A DNA stretch of 12,855 bases, taken from positions 1 through 12,855 of the forward strand of contig DFJP01000103.1 in assembly GCA_002373085.1 (NCBI GenBank). Reading direction: 5' to 3'. The notes under the pieces were generated by a model. It was not told the origin of the DNA and made no database searches. It saw nothing but the letters and a program-made list of their open reading frames with translations. Source of the stretch: Caryophanales bacterium UBA3668. Its GTDB lineage: Bacteria > Bacillota_I > Bacilli_A > RFN20 > CAG-826. Each line of letters begins with the position of its first letter. Position 1 is the stretch's first letter. A program made the translations under genes and the position numbers. Positions 6,441-12,272 of the stretch are shown piece by piece.

Positions 6441-7121
6441 GTGGACTATATTAGCGTGTTTTCTCAATTTGGTGTAACTCCTAATAACACAGAGTTATAT
6501 CTTTTAGCGTTAACTCATCCATCATGTAATTCAGAAAATAACACCAAACATCAAGACTATGAAAAACTTGAGTTTGTTGGCGATTCAGTTATTGGATTTG
6601 TCTCTGCCGATTTAATTTACAAATTGCATAAAGAAATGGATCAAGGACTAATGAGCAAATTACGTTCTTATTTAGTGTGCTCAAAATCCTTAGCGAATTA
6701 TTCAAGAAAATATGGCTTTTATAAATTTATAAAAATTGGTCATTCAATCACCGATGAACAGTTATATAAGAGCGACAAGATTTTAGAAGATGTATTTGAG
6801 GCTCTTATTGGTGCTCTTTATCTGGATAAAGGAATTGATGTTGCCTACAAAGTAATAAAAAAGATTTTATACGAAGATATTTTAAACACTGGTATTGATG
6901 ATATTGTTGATAGCAAAACTAGACTTCAAGAAGAAATCCAAGCCGAGCATAGAGAAGCTGTTAAATATGTTCTTATCGGCGAAAGTGGACCAGCTCATGA
7001 TAAAACATTTGAAATTGAAGTTTTATTTAATGGTTTAGTTTTAGGCAAGGGTAAAGGTAAAACTAAGAAGGCTGCTGAAGAGGCTGCTGCTAAAGATGCC
7101 CTTAGTAAGAGGAGTGTATAA
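6441..7121 (+). CDS. rnc: Ribonuclease III
   Basis: RNase III cuts double-stranded RNA, including rRNA precursors and structured mRNAs. The 226-residue protein has the usual size. The catalytic domain (about 1-150) contains the signature YEKLEFVGDSVIGF (40-53) with metal-binding E44 and D48, and the second pair D117 and E120 in LEDVFEALIGALYL (115-128). A double-stranded RNA-binding domain (about 155-223) starts at DSKTRLQEEIQA and ends with KTKKAAEEAAAKDAL. The start is GTG at 6441, supported by Shine-Dalgarno AGAGGG seven bases upstream inside the end of plsX and by the N-terminal length; plsX ends immediately before it, so the two are translationally coupled. The stop overlaps the ftsY ATG by one base. 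In Bacillus smc separates rnc and ftsY; here it is missing. Confidence 0.96.
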   Translation: MDYISVFSQFGVTPNNTELYLLALTHPSCNSENNTKHQDYEKLEFVGDSVIGFVSADLIYKLHKEMDQGLMSKLRSYLVCSKSLANYSRKYGFYKFIKIGHSITDEQLYKSDKILEDVFEALIGALYLDKGIDVAYKVIKKILYEDILNTGIDDIVDSKTRLQEEIQAEHREAVKYVLIGESGPAHDKTFEIEVLFNGLVLGKGKGKTKKAAEEAAAKDALSKRSV

Positions 7122-8092
7122 TGGGATTAATCTCATTTTTAAAAGAAAAGTTTTCTAAAAAGAAAACCGAAGAAATTGAATCCTATAGTGAAGGTATGGC
7201 GAAATCTCGCCAAAATTTTTCTAATAAGCTAAATTCTCTTTCCAAGAAATATAAGAAAGTTAATCAAGAATACTTTGAAGAATTAGAAGAAATTCTTATT
7301 GAAAGTGATGTTGGAGTTAAACTCACTTTAAGAATCATTGATGAAGTTCTTGAAGAGAGCAAAAAGAATCATTTAACTTCCGCAGAAGAAATAAATGAAA
7401 TCCTTATCGACCATATGTTTGAAGGATATATGAAAAAAGGTGAATCTTTAACAGATGTAAGATTTGTTAATGATGGACCAACCGTTTTACTTGTAGTTGG
7501 AGTAAATGGGGTAGGAAAAACTACAACAATCGCTAAATTATCTAAAAGATACATTGATCAAGGTAAGTCAGTTCTTCTTGTTGCTGCTGATACATTTAGA
7601 GCAGGAGCAAGTGAACAACTTCAAATTTGGGCTGATCGCTTAGGAATTGGTTTAGTTAAGGGAGAATATAATTCTGACCCAAGCTCTGTCGCATATGATG
7701 GAGTAACTAAGGCTAAAAAAGAGAATATTGATTTGGTTATTGTTGATGTCGCTGGTCGACTTCAAACAAAACAGTATCTAATGGATGAACTTTCTAAATT
7801 AAAAAGAGTTATTGGGAAAGTTATTCCTAATGCACCACACGAAACTTTCTTAGTAATTGATGCAACAACTGGACAAAATGGTGTAGTTCAAGCAAAAGCA
7901 TTTGCTGAAGTAACCGATTTAACTGGTGTAGTTATTACTAAAATGGATGGCACAAGTAAAGGTGGCATCATTTTAGCAATCAGAGATGAATTAGGTGTCC
8001 CAGTAAGATTTATTGGACTAGGCGAAAAGATGGAAGATTTAAAGGAATTTGATCTTGAAAGTTACATCTATGGATTATGTGTTGAAAAATAG
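7121..8092 (+). CDS. ftsY: Signal recognition particle receptor FtsY
   Basis: FtsY is the membrane-associated GTPase that docks the signal recognition particle to the Sec translocon. The 323 residues are a minimal form: a short N-terminal piece beginning MGLISFLKEKF, a likely amphipathic membrane-binding helix, with no long acidic A domain, then the N domain (about 30-110) and G domain. GTPase motifs are GVNGVGKTTT (127-136), DTFRAGASEQL (157-167), DVAGRLQTK (209-217), TKMDGTSKGG (273-282) and the closing GLGEKMEDL (299-307). The third motif reads DVAG where nearly all family members have DTAG. Shine-Dalgarno AGAGGAG (7108-7114) lies six bases before the ATG, which overlaps the rnc stop (TAATG). 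ylxM and ffh follow in the same run, so the receptor, modulator and particle protein are co-expressed. Confidence 0.97.
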   Translation: MGLISFLKEKFSKKKTEEIESYSEGMAKSRQNFSNKLNSLSKKYKKVNQEYFEELEEILIESDVGVKLTLRIIDEVLEESKKNHLTSAEEINEILIDHMFEGYMKKGESLTDVRFVNDGPTVLLVVGVNGVGKTTTIAKLSKRYIDQGKSVLLVAADTFRAGASEQLQIWADRLGIGLVKGEYNSDPSSVAYDGVTKAKKENIDLVIVDVAGRLQTKQYLMDELSKLKRVIGKVIPNAPHETFLVIDATTGQNGVVQAKAFAEVTDLTGVVITKMDGTSKGGIILAIRDELGVPVRFIGLGEKMEDLKEFDLESYIYGLCVEK

Positions 8093-8094
8093 TT

Positions 8095-8430
8095 ATGGAA
8101 AAGATTGAAAAGACAATTAGATACACAAAACTATTTAACCTATATAGCGGTCTATTAAGCGACGCTCAAAAAGATATTCTTTACGATTATTTCTTTTTAG
8201 ATTTATCAATCTCAGAGATTAGTGAAAATAAAGGCGTCTCTAGAGCTGCTGTTGAAGATGCGCTAAGTAAAGGAACTAAAAAACTCGATTCTTTTGAAAA
8301 TAGTGTTAAGTCACTTGAGAAGAGTGAAAAAATCCGCTCAAAAGTCGAAGAACTATCTAAAATAGCAGCAAATGAAGAAGAAAAGAAAATCATCAACGAA
8401 TTAATAGAGGAGCTTGACAATGGCATTTGA
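8095..8430 (+). CDS. ylxM: YlxM/UPF0122 family helix-turn-helix protein, SRP-associated
   Basis: This 111-residue protein matches YlxM, a small helical protein with a sigma-factor-like helix-turn-helix, encoded beside ffh in many Bacillota and reported to act with the signal recognition particle in streptococci. The family pattern is visible: YTKLFNLYSGLLSDAQKDI (10-28), then YFFLDLSISEISENKGVSRA (32-51) with the HTH at about 37-60, and a charged helical C terminus. It starts two bases after the ftsY stop with no clear Shine-Dalgarno sequence, so coupled translation is likely. Its TGA stop lies inside ffh, overlapping by 11 bases. The position between ftsY and ffh supports a role in SRP function; its molecular action remains poorly defined. 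Confidence 0.9.
   Translation: MEKIEKTIRYTKLFNLYSGLLSDAQKDILYDYFFLDLSISEISENKGVSRAAVEDALSKGTKKLDSFENSVKSLEKSEKIRSKVEELSKIAANEEEKKIINELIEELDNGI
8406..8412 (+). promoter_or_regulatory. Shine-Dalgarno sequence that sets the ffh start
   Basis: AGAGGAG lies seven bases before ATG 8420. It rules out the in-frame TTG at 8414, which would sit only one base away, and gives an N terminus of MAFENLTEKL, the normal Ffh beginning. Confidence 0.85.
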
Positions 8431-9775
8431 AAATCTGACAGAGAAATTATCTAGAATCTTTAAAAAGCTTCGTGGACAAGCTCGTTTAACTGAGTCCAAT
8501 ATGGACGAAATGTTAAAAGAAATTCGTATTGCATTACTCGAAGCTGATGTAAACTACAAAGTTGTTAAAGAATTCATTAACAATGTTAAAGAAAAAGCTA
8601 TCGGACAAGATGTTTTAACTAAACTCAATCCTAGCCAAATGATTACTAAAATCGTTCATGATGAATTAGAAGAACTTCTTGGTGGCGGAGAGAATGAAAT
8701 CCAATATCAAAACAATAGACCAACCGTTATCCTTTTAGTGGGTTTACAAGGTAGTGGTAAAACTACTTCTGCTGGTAAGCTTGCTTATTTGATGAAGAAC
8801 AAACTTAAAAAGAAAGTTCTTCTTGCAGCAGGTGACGTATATCGTCCAGCCGCTATTGACCAATTAGAGCAAATCGCTAAATCAATTGATGTTCCAGTAT
8901 TTTCTAAAGGAACAAATGTTTCTCCTGTACAAATTGCTAAAGAAGCCAAAGAGAAAGCATTTAATGACCATTATGATGTTTTAATCATTGATACAGCTGG
9001 TCGTATTGCAATTGATGAAGCTTTAATGAATGAATTGAGTGAAATCAAAAAAGAAGTATCTCCAGATGAAATTCTATTATTAGTAGATGCGATGTCTGGA
9101 CAAGATGCAGTTAATGTCGCAAAAGCATTTAATGATTTATTATCATTAACTGGCATTATTATGTCTAAACTTGATGGCGATGCCCGTGGTGGTGCTGCTT
9201 TAAGTATTAGACATATGACTGGTGTTCCAATCAAATTATCTGGTGTTGGTGAAAAAGTATCAGACTTAGATATTTTCCACGCTGATCGTATGGCAGATAG
9301 AATCCTAGGAATGGGAGATGTCATGACTCTTGTTGAAAAGGTTCAAGAAGAAGTCGATGAGAAAGAAGCCAGAAAAACCGCTAATAAAATGATGAGTGGA
9401 AAATTTGATTTAGATGATATGCTAAAACAAATGAAACAAATCCAAAATATGGGGTCTCTTGGTGGTTTATTGAAGATGATACCTGGTGCTCCAAAGATTA
9501 CTCCAGAGCAACAAGCCGCTGGAGAAAAAGAGATGAAAAACTTCGAAGTTATTATTAATTCCATGACTCTAGAAGAAAGACGTAATCCATCAATCTTCCA
9601 ATACTCTAGAAAAATTAGAGTTGCTAACGGATGTGGCAAACAAGTCAGTGATGTTAATCGTGTTTTAAAGAAATATGAAAACATGAAAGAAATGATGAAG
9701 AAGATGGAACAGTATAAAAAAAGCGGCAAGATGCCGCCAATGGGTGGATTAGGTGGTTTCGGTGGATTCAGATAG
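8420..9775 (+). CDS. ffh: Signal recognition particle protein Ffh (SRP54)
   Basis: Ffh is the GTPase of the bacterial signal recognition particle; it binds the SRP RNA and nascent signal sequences and pairs with FtsY. The 451-residue protein has all three domains: N domain (1-95), G domain with GLQGSGKTT (108-116), DVYRPAAIDQL (139-149), DTAGR (191-195) and SKLDGDARGGAALS (249-262), and a methionine-rich M domain from about 300 with the RNA-binding segment RRNPSIFQYSRKIRVANGCG; the usual SGSG-like loop is GCG here. The tail is Met/Gly-rich (MGGLGGFGGF). It overlaps ylxM by 11 bases. Only two bases separate its TAG from the trmD stop on the other strand. Its last codons encode the terminator of the opposing operon, and its own terminator lies inside trmD. 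Confidence 0.98.
   Translation: MAFENLTEKLSRIFKKLRGQARLTESNMDEMLKEIRIALLEADVNYKVVKEFINNVKEKAIGQDVLTKLNPSQMITKIVHDELEELLGGGENEIQYQNNRPTVILLVGLQGSGKTTSAGKLAYLMKNKLKKKVLLAAGDVYRPAAIDQLEQIAKSIDVPVFSKGTNVSPVQIAKEAKEKAFNDHYDVLIIDTAGRIAIDEALMNELSEIKKEVSPDEILLLVDAMSGQDAVNVAKAFNDLLSLTGIIMSKLDGDARGGAALSIRHMTGVPIKLSGVGEKVSDLDIFHADRMADRILGMGDVMTLVEKVQEEVDEKEARKTANKMMSGKFDLDDMLKQMKQIQNMGSLGGLLKMIPGAPKITPEQQAAGEKEMKNFEVIINSMTLEERRNPSIFQYSRKIRVANGCGKQVSDVNRVLKKYENMKEMMKKMEQYKKSGKMPPMGGLGGFGGFR
9716..9737 (-). terminator. Terminator of the rpsP-trmD operon, inside ffh
   Basis: Read on the minus strand, GCGGCA (9737-9732), loop TCT, TGCCGC (9728-9723) form a perfect six-pair GC-rich stem followed by seven Ts (9722-9716). 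It begins about 40 bases after the trmD stop and lies within the ffh codons for SGKMPP. This is a textbook intrinsic terminator in form. Confidence 0.85.
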
Positions 9776-9777
9776 AA

Positions 9778-10545
9778 TCACTTAATGAACTTTTTACTTT
9801 TTTCTATTGCAGCGAGTTCCCAACTCGCTTTTTCTTTGTCATCTTCTTGGAGAAGTTTCTTCTCTTGTTTTGTAAGAATATGTTTTTCAAACATATCTGG
9901 ACGATGTTCTTTAGTTAATAGAAGCGATTTCTTTTTTCTCCATTTATCAATCGCTTGATGATTTCCTGAATATAAGATATCTGGAATTTTGTCACCATTA
10001 TAATCATATGGTTCAGTGTATTGAGGATACTCTAATAAATCATCATCAAAGCTTTCAACAGAGATTGACTCTTCAGCAATTGCTCCATCTAATAAACGGA
10101 TAATAGAATCACTGATAATCATTGAGCCAAGTTCTCCACCGGTTAAGATATAATCTCCGATAGAAATTTGCTCATCAACATACTTATTAACTCTTTCATC
10201 AATACCTTCATAATGTCCACAAAGTAGTATAATATCATCTAGTTTAGATAACTCTCTTGCCTTTGCTTGATTATAAGCGTTTCCACGAGGAGAAAGCATA
10301 ATAGTTTTGGATGATTCACCCTTATTATCATTTAAAGCATCAATGATTGGCTGACACTTCATGATAAGACCAGCTCCTCCTCCAACTGGAGCGGAGTCAA
10401 CACGATGATATTTATCTTTTGTGTAATCTCTAATATTAACGATTTTAATTTCGACAATTCCTTTTGAAATCGCACGTTTAATAATTGAGTTGGTCATAAA
10501 ACCATCAAACATTTCAGGGAATAAAGTAAGAATTGTTATCTTCAT
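9778..10545 (-). CDS. trmD: tRNA (guanine-N1-)-methyltransferase TrmD
   Basis: TrmD methylates G37 next to the anticodon of tRNAs, using S-adenosylmethionine and preventing +1 frameshifting. The 255-residue protein is a normal length with a SPOUT trefoil-knot fold: N terminus MKITILTLFPEMFDGF, VGGGAGLIMKCQPI (54-67), LSPRGNAYNQ (84-93), LCGHYEGIDERV (108-119) and ISIGDYILTGGELG (127-140), then the flexible tRNA-binding loop and C-terminal helices with PQYTEP. The ATG overlaps the rimM stop (ATGA) and has Shine-Dalgarno AGAGGGA five bases away. It is the last gene of the minus-strand operon. The stop is TGA, supporting the standard code. Its 3' end, codons for ASWELA, contains on the other strand the hairpin that ends ffh transcription. 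Confidence 0.97.
   Translation of the reverse strand: MKITILTLFPEMFDGFMTNSIIKRAISKGIVEIKIVNIRDYTKDKYHRVDSAPVGGGAGLIMKCQPIIDALNDNKGESSKTIMLSPRGNAYNQAKARELSKLDDIILLCGHYEGIDERVNKYVDEQISIGDYILTGGELGSMIISDSIIRLLDGAIAEESISVESFDDDLLEYPQYTEPYDYNGDKIPDILYSGNHQAIDKWRKKKSLLLTKEHRPDMFEKHILTKQEKKLLQEDDKEKASWELAAIEKSKKFIK
9811..9837 (+). terminator. Terminator of the ffh operon, inside trmD
   Basis: AGCGAGTT (9811-9818), loop CCC, AACTCGCT (9822-9829) form a perfect eight-pair stem followed by TTTTCTTT. It lies 36 bases after the ffh stop and is antisense to the final coding part of trmD. No other hairpin with a T-run was found between it and ffh. Confidence 0.85.
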
Positions 10546-11051
10546 AAAAGTCCCTCTATTACATTAATTACAATGGTTTTGTCGGAAATATTGACGTCTT
10601 TGATAAATTCTTTGATAAATGGAACGAAGAAATCTTTATTACCTTTTCGAGACACTCTTAAGGTAATTTGAGCAGGGAATTCTTCAACTTCTTTAACAAT
10701 ACCAAGTTCATTATTTTTATCATCGACTACTCTGCAACCTCTAAGATCACTATAAAAATATTCACCTTTATTTAAATCCTTATTATCTTTAATTACTTGA
10801 ATCTCATATCCCTTTAATTCTTTAACTTCTTCAGGGTTATTGAATTCAACAAATTTCACGAAATCAAAGAATCCAGAGTGGCGATATTTAACAACCTCAC
10901 ACTCTTTCATTTCTTGATTTAGTGGGTTAACCAAAAAGACTTTAGATCCTGCTTTATATCTTTTAGATCCAAAGGATGTGGTGGAATAGATTTTGATAGT
11001 GCCATCAATTCCAAATGAGTCGATAATTTTTCCTAAACTTAAGTATTCCAT
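10542..11051 (-). CDS. rimM: 16S rRNA processing/ribosome maturation factor RimM
   Basis: RimM binds ribosomal protein S19 and helps mature the 3' (head) domain of the 30S subunit. The 169-residue protein has the two expected barrels: an N-terminal RimM domain starting LSLGKIIDSFGIDGTIKI (4-21; most homologues have a GIRGE-like turn where this has GIDGT) and a C-terminal PRC barrel beginning YFYSDLRGCRVVD, with PFIKEFIKDVNI near the end. It sits after khpA and overlaps trmD by four bases. No Shine-Dalgarno sequence precedes the ATG; instead there is a GC-rich hairpin and T-run that could attenuate read-through from khpA. Assignment is strengthened by its place next to trmD, which is nearly universal. 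Confidence 0.95.
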   Translation of the reverse strand: MEYLSLGKIIDSFGIDGTIKIYSTTSFGSKRYKAGSKVFLVNPLNQEMKECEVVKYRHSGFFDFVKFVEFNNPEEVKELKGYEIQVIKDNKDLNKGEYFYSDLRGCRVVDDKNNELGIVKEVEEFPAQITLRVSRKGNKDFFVPFIKEFIKDVNISDKTIVINVIEGLL

Positions 11052-11057
11052 AATAAT

Positions 11058-11081
11058 AAAAAAGGGGAGTAATTAATCCCC
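11058..11081 (-). terminator. Hairpin with T-run between khpA and rimM
   Basis: On the minus strand GGGGA (11081-11077), an eight-base loop, TCCCC (11068-11064) and six Ts (11063-11058) form a terminator-like structure. It overlaps the khpA stop and ends seven bases before the rimM ATG. It probably lowers rimM-trmD expression relative to rpsP-khpA; the stem is only five pairs. Confidence 0.5.
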
Positions 11082-11339
11082 CACCTTTTCTTCTTCGAAT
11101 GATTCAAATTTGAGATGAATGTGTTTATTTTCGCTTTTACCAGCAATACCAACTACTTCTCTAAGAGCGTTAGCGATAGTGCCTTTGTGTCCGATTAAAC
11201 GGGCTGTATCATTTTTTTCAGCGGCGATAATAATGAGAACATCTTTACTTGAATCGCTTTCATCAACTCTAATAAGAATTGATTGAGGATCTTCGACAAT
11301 GCTATCGATTAATGCATGAATGATATTCTCGTAGTTCAT
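11073..11339 (-). CDS. khpA: KH-domain RNA-binding protein KhpA (YlqC family)
   Basis: This 88-residue protein is a single KH domain of the KhpA/YlqC family, a small RNA-binding protein that pairs with KhpB (Jag/EloR) in Gram-positive bacteria and influences cell elongation and RNA regulation. The GXXG loop is GHKG (50-53) in RLIGHKGTIANALREVVG, preceded by beta strands SILIRVDE and KDVLIIIAAE. Length and placement between rpsP and rimM match Bacillus ylqC. It starts three bases after the rpsP stop, so the genes are co-translated. The ORF is acidic at the C terminus (EEEKVGD). KhpB is not in the window. Confidence 0.92.
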   Translation of the reverse strand: MNYENIIHALIDSIVEDPQSILIRVDESDSSKDVLIIIAAEKNDTARLIGHKGTIANALREVVGIAGKSENKHIHLKFESFEEEKVGD

Positions 11340-11342
11340 TGC

Positions 11343-11618
11343 TTATTTATTTCCTTTTTTAGCTTCAAGTGCTTTAGCATTGATGCCTTTACGATTGAAC
11401 ATAGCTTTGACTGTGTCAGATGGGGTAGCTCCTAAAGCTAACCATTTGAGTGCTAATTCTTCATCGATAACTGCGTTTTCAACGCCTTTTTCTGGATCAA
11501 AGTAACCAATTTGTTCGATATAACGTCCGTCTCTAGCATATCTGCTATCAGCGGCAACGATACGGAAGAATGGGTCCTTATGACGTCCAATTCTTGTTAA
11601 TCTAATTTTAACTGCCAC
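11343..11618 (-). CDS. rpsP: 30S ribosomal protein S16
   Basis: S16 is an early-binding 30S subunit protein. The 91-residue product (M)AVKIRLTRIGRHKDPFFRIV has the canonical N terminus, then ADSRYARDGRYIEQIGYFDP and the C-terminal lysine-rich tail. The start chosen is GTG at 11618, with a perfect AGGAGG nine bases upstream; an upstream in-frame ATG at 11675 is excluded because the promoter lies between it and this start. It is the first gene of the minus-strand operon rpsP-khpA-rimM-trmD and is expected to be strongly expressed. Confidence 0.98.
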   Translation of the reverse strand: MAVKIRLTRIGRHKDPFFRIVAADSRYARDGRYIEQIGYFDPEKGVENAVIDEELALKWLALGATPSDTVKAMFNRKGINAKALEAKKGNK

Positions 11619-11627
11619 GTTAGTTTT

Positions 11628-11633
11628 CCTCCT
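11628..11633 (-). promoter_or_regulatory. Shine-Dalgarno sequence that sets the rpsP GTG start
   Basis: On the minus strand AGGAGG (11633-11628) lies nine bases before GTG 11618. It is the strongest ribosome binding site of the minus-strand operon and decides between GTG 11618 and the longer reading frame. Confidence 0.9.
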
Positions 11634-11646
11634 AAATTGCTTTACT

Positions 11647-11675
11647 ATAGTAATATCCTTATAGAATAGTGTCAA
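11647..11675 (-). promoter_or_regulatory. rpsP operon promoter (sigma-A type)
   Basis: On the minus strand a consensus TTGACA (11675-11670) is followed after 17 bases by TACTAT (11652-11647). The start would be near 11640, seven bases before the Shine-Dalgarno sequence, so the leader is only about 20 bases and no structured leader is seen. Confidence 0.8.
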
Positions 11676-11727
11676 GCATTTTTGCTTTACATTTATATAT
11701 TTTTTCTTATTTTTATTAAATAAAGTG

Positions 11728-11756
11728 TTGCATGATTTGTTTTTCGTTGGTAATAT
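11728..11756 (+). promoter_or_regulatory. rplS promoter (sigma-A type)
   Basis: TTGCAT (11728-11733), a 17-base spacer and TAATAT (11751-11756) place the start near 11763, at the base of the leader's first hairpin. It diverges from the rpsP promoter across an AT-rich stretch of about 50 bases in which no other feature was seen. Confidence 0.75.
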
Positions 11757-11762
11757 TAACGA

Positions 11763-11837
11763 GCATGTTTATCGTGCTACGGGTGCTCCGCTGTCTAAAT
11801 TGAGAATGAACACCAAGAGAACAAATTGTCTAGGAGG
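11763..11837 (+). ncRNA. Probable L19 ribosomal protein leader (autoregulatory)
   Basis: The rplS leader folds into AGCATG - TTTAT - CGTGCT (11762-11778) and then GGTGCTC (11782-11788) with GAACACC (11808-11814), which has one internal mismatch. The block GGTGCTCCGCTGT and the closing AACACC resemble the L19 leader RNA known upstream of rplS in low-GC Gram-positives, thought to bind L19 and repress its own synthesis. It ends at the Shine-Dalgarno TAGGAGG (11831-11837). The assignment is from memory of the motif and position. Confidence 0.65.
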
Positions 11838-11845
11838 CGTAACAA

Positions 11846-12193
11846 ATGAACAACAAGTTAGTTGAAGAAATTACAGCATCCCAACTCAGAACAGACATTC
11901 CTGAATTCAAATCAGGTGATGAAATCAAAGTCGCTGTTCGTATTATCGAAGGTAACAAATCCAGAATCCAAGTATTCCAAGGCGTTGTTATCATGAGAAG
12001 AGGTGGCGGTGTCAATGCTACGTTTACCGTTCGTAAGGTGTCAAGTGGCATCGGTGTGGAAAGAACCTTCCCATTACATTCCCCAAGTATTGCAAGCATT
12101 GAAGTTGTAAGAAAAGGTAAAGTAAGAAGAAACAAAATTACCTACATCCGTAAACGTTCAGGTAAAGCTGCTCGTATTAAAGAAGTCTTATAA
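11846..12193 (+). CDS. rplS: 50S ribosomal protein L19
   Basis: L19 lies at the 30S-50S interface and takes part in intersubunit bridges. The 115-residue protein is the standard length, with family segments [20 protein letters not shown] (19-38), [10 protein letters not shown] (40-49), [20 protein letters not shown] (59-78) and [20 protein letters not shown]. Shine-Dalgarno TAGGAGG lies eight bases before the ATG. In Bacillus rplS is the last gene of the rpsP-trmD operon; here it has its own promoter, leader and terminator and lies on the opposite strand to rpsP-trmD. A strong terminator follows 18 bases after the stop. Confidence 0.98.
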   Translation: MNNKLVEEITASQLRTDIPEFKSGDEIKVAVRIIEGNKSRIQVFQGVVIMRRGGGVNATFTVRKVSSGIGVERTFPLHSPSIASIEVVRKGKVRRNKITYIRKRSGKAARIKEVL

Positions 12194-12211
12194 TTACGAG
12201 ATTATAGAATT

Positions 12212-12236
12212 AAAGGAATCGGTTGATTCCTTTTTT
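12212..12236 (+). terminator. rplS terminator
   Basis: AAAGGAATC (12212-12220), loop GGTT, GATTCCTTT (12225-12233) form a perfect nine-pair stem, with the T-run reaching 12236 and TTT again after one C. It makes rplS a single-gene unit. Confidence 0.88.
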
Positions 12237-12238
12237 CT

Positions 12239-12266
12239 TTGTATAAATTGTTTAATTATTTATAAT
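12239..12266 (+). promoter_or_regulatory. lepB promoter with the start at the ATG
   Basis: A consensus TATAAT (12261-12266) ends six bases before the ATG at 12273, so +1 would be the A of the start codon. A weak -35 candidate, TTGTAT (12239-12244), lies 16 bases upstream. No Shine-Dalgarno sequence is present. Confidence 0.55.
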
Positions 12267-12272
12267 GTTGTT

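Noticed and set aside
8414..8419. TTG at 8414 as an upstream start of ffh (453 residues).
   Set aside because: It sits one base from the AGAGGAG ribosome binding site; ATG 8420 has correct spacing and gives the usual MAFENLTEKL start.
8428..8430. TGA as a tryptophan codon (mycoplasma code).
   Set aside because: TGA ends ylxM, rimM and trmD at expected lengths and the tryptophans I checked are TGG, so the standard code applies.
8971..9729. Long minus-strand frames of 117 and 128 residues opposite ffh.
   Set aside because: They are antisense to conserved Ffh domains and show no recognisable protein features; open frames opposite AT-rich genes are common.
11619..11675. N-terminal extension of rpsP to the ATG at 11675.
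   Set aside because: The promoter lies within that extension and AGGAGG precedes GTG 11618, which gives the canonical S16 N terminus.
11676..11727. AT-rich stretch between the rpsP and rplS promoters as a replication origin or curved regulatory element.
   Set aside because: No DnaA boxes or repeats were seen; it is short and explained as divergent promoter spacing.
11830..12135. 101-residue frame on the minus strand across rplS.
   Set aside because: It is antisense to the well supported L19 gene and has no ribosome binding site or family resemblance.
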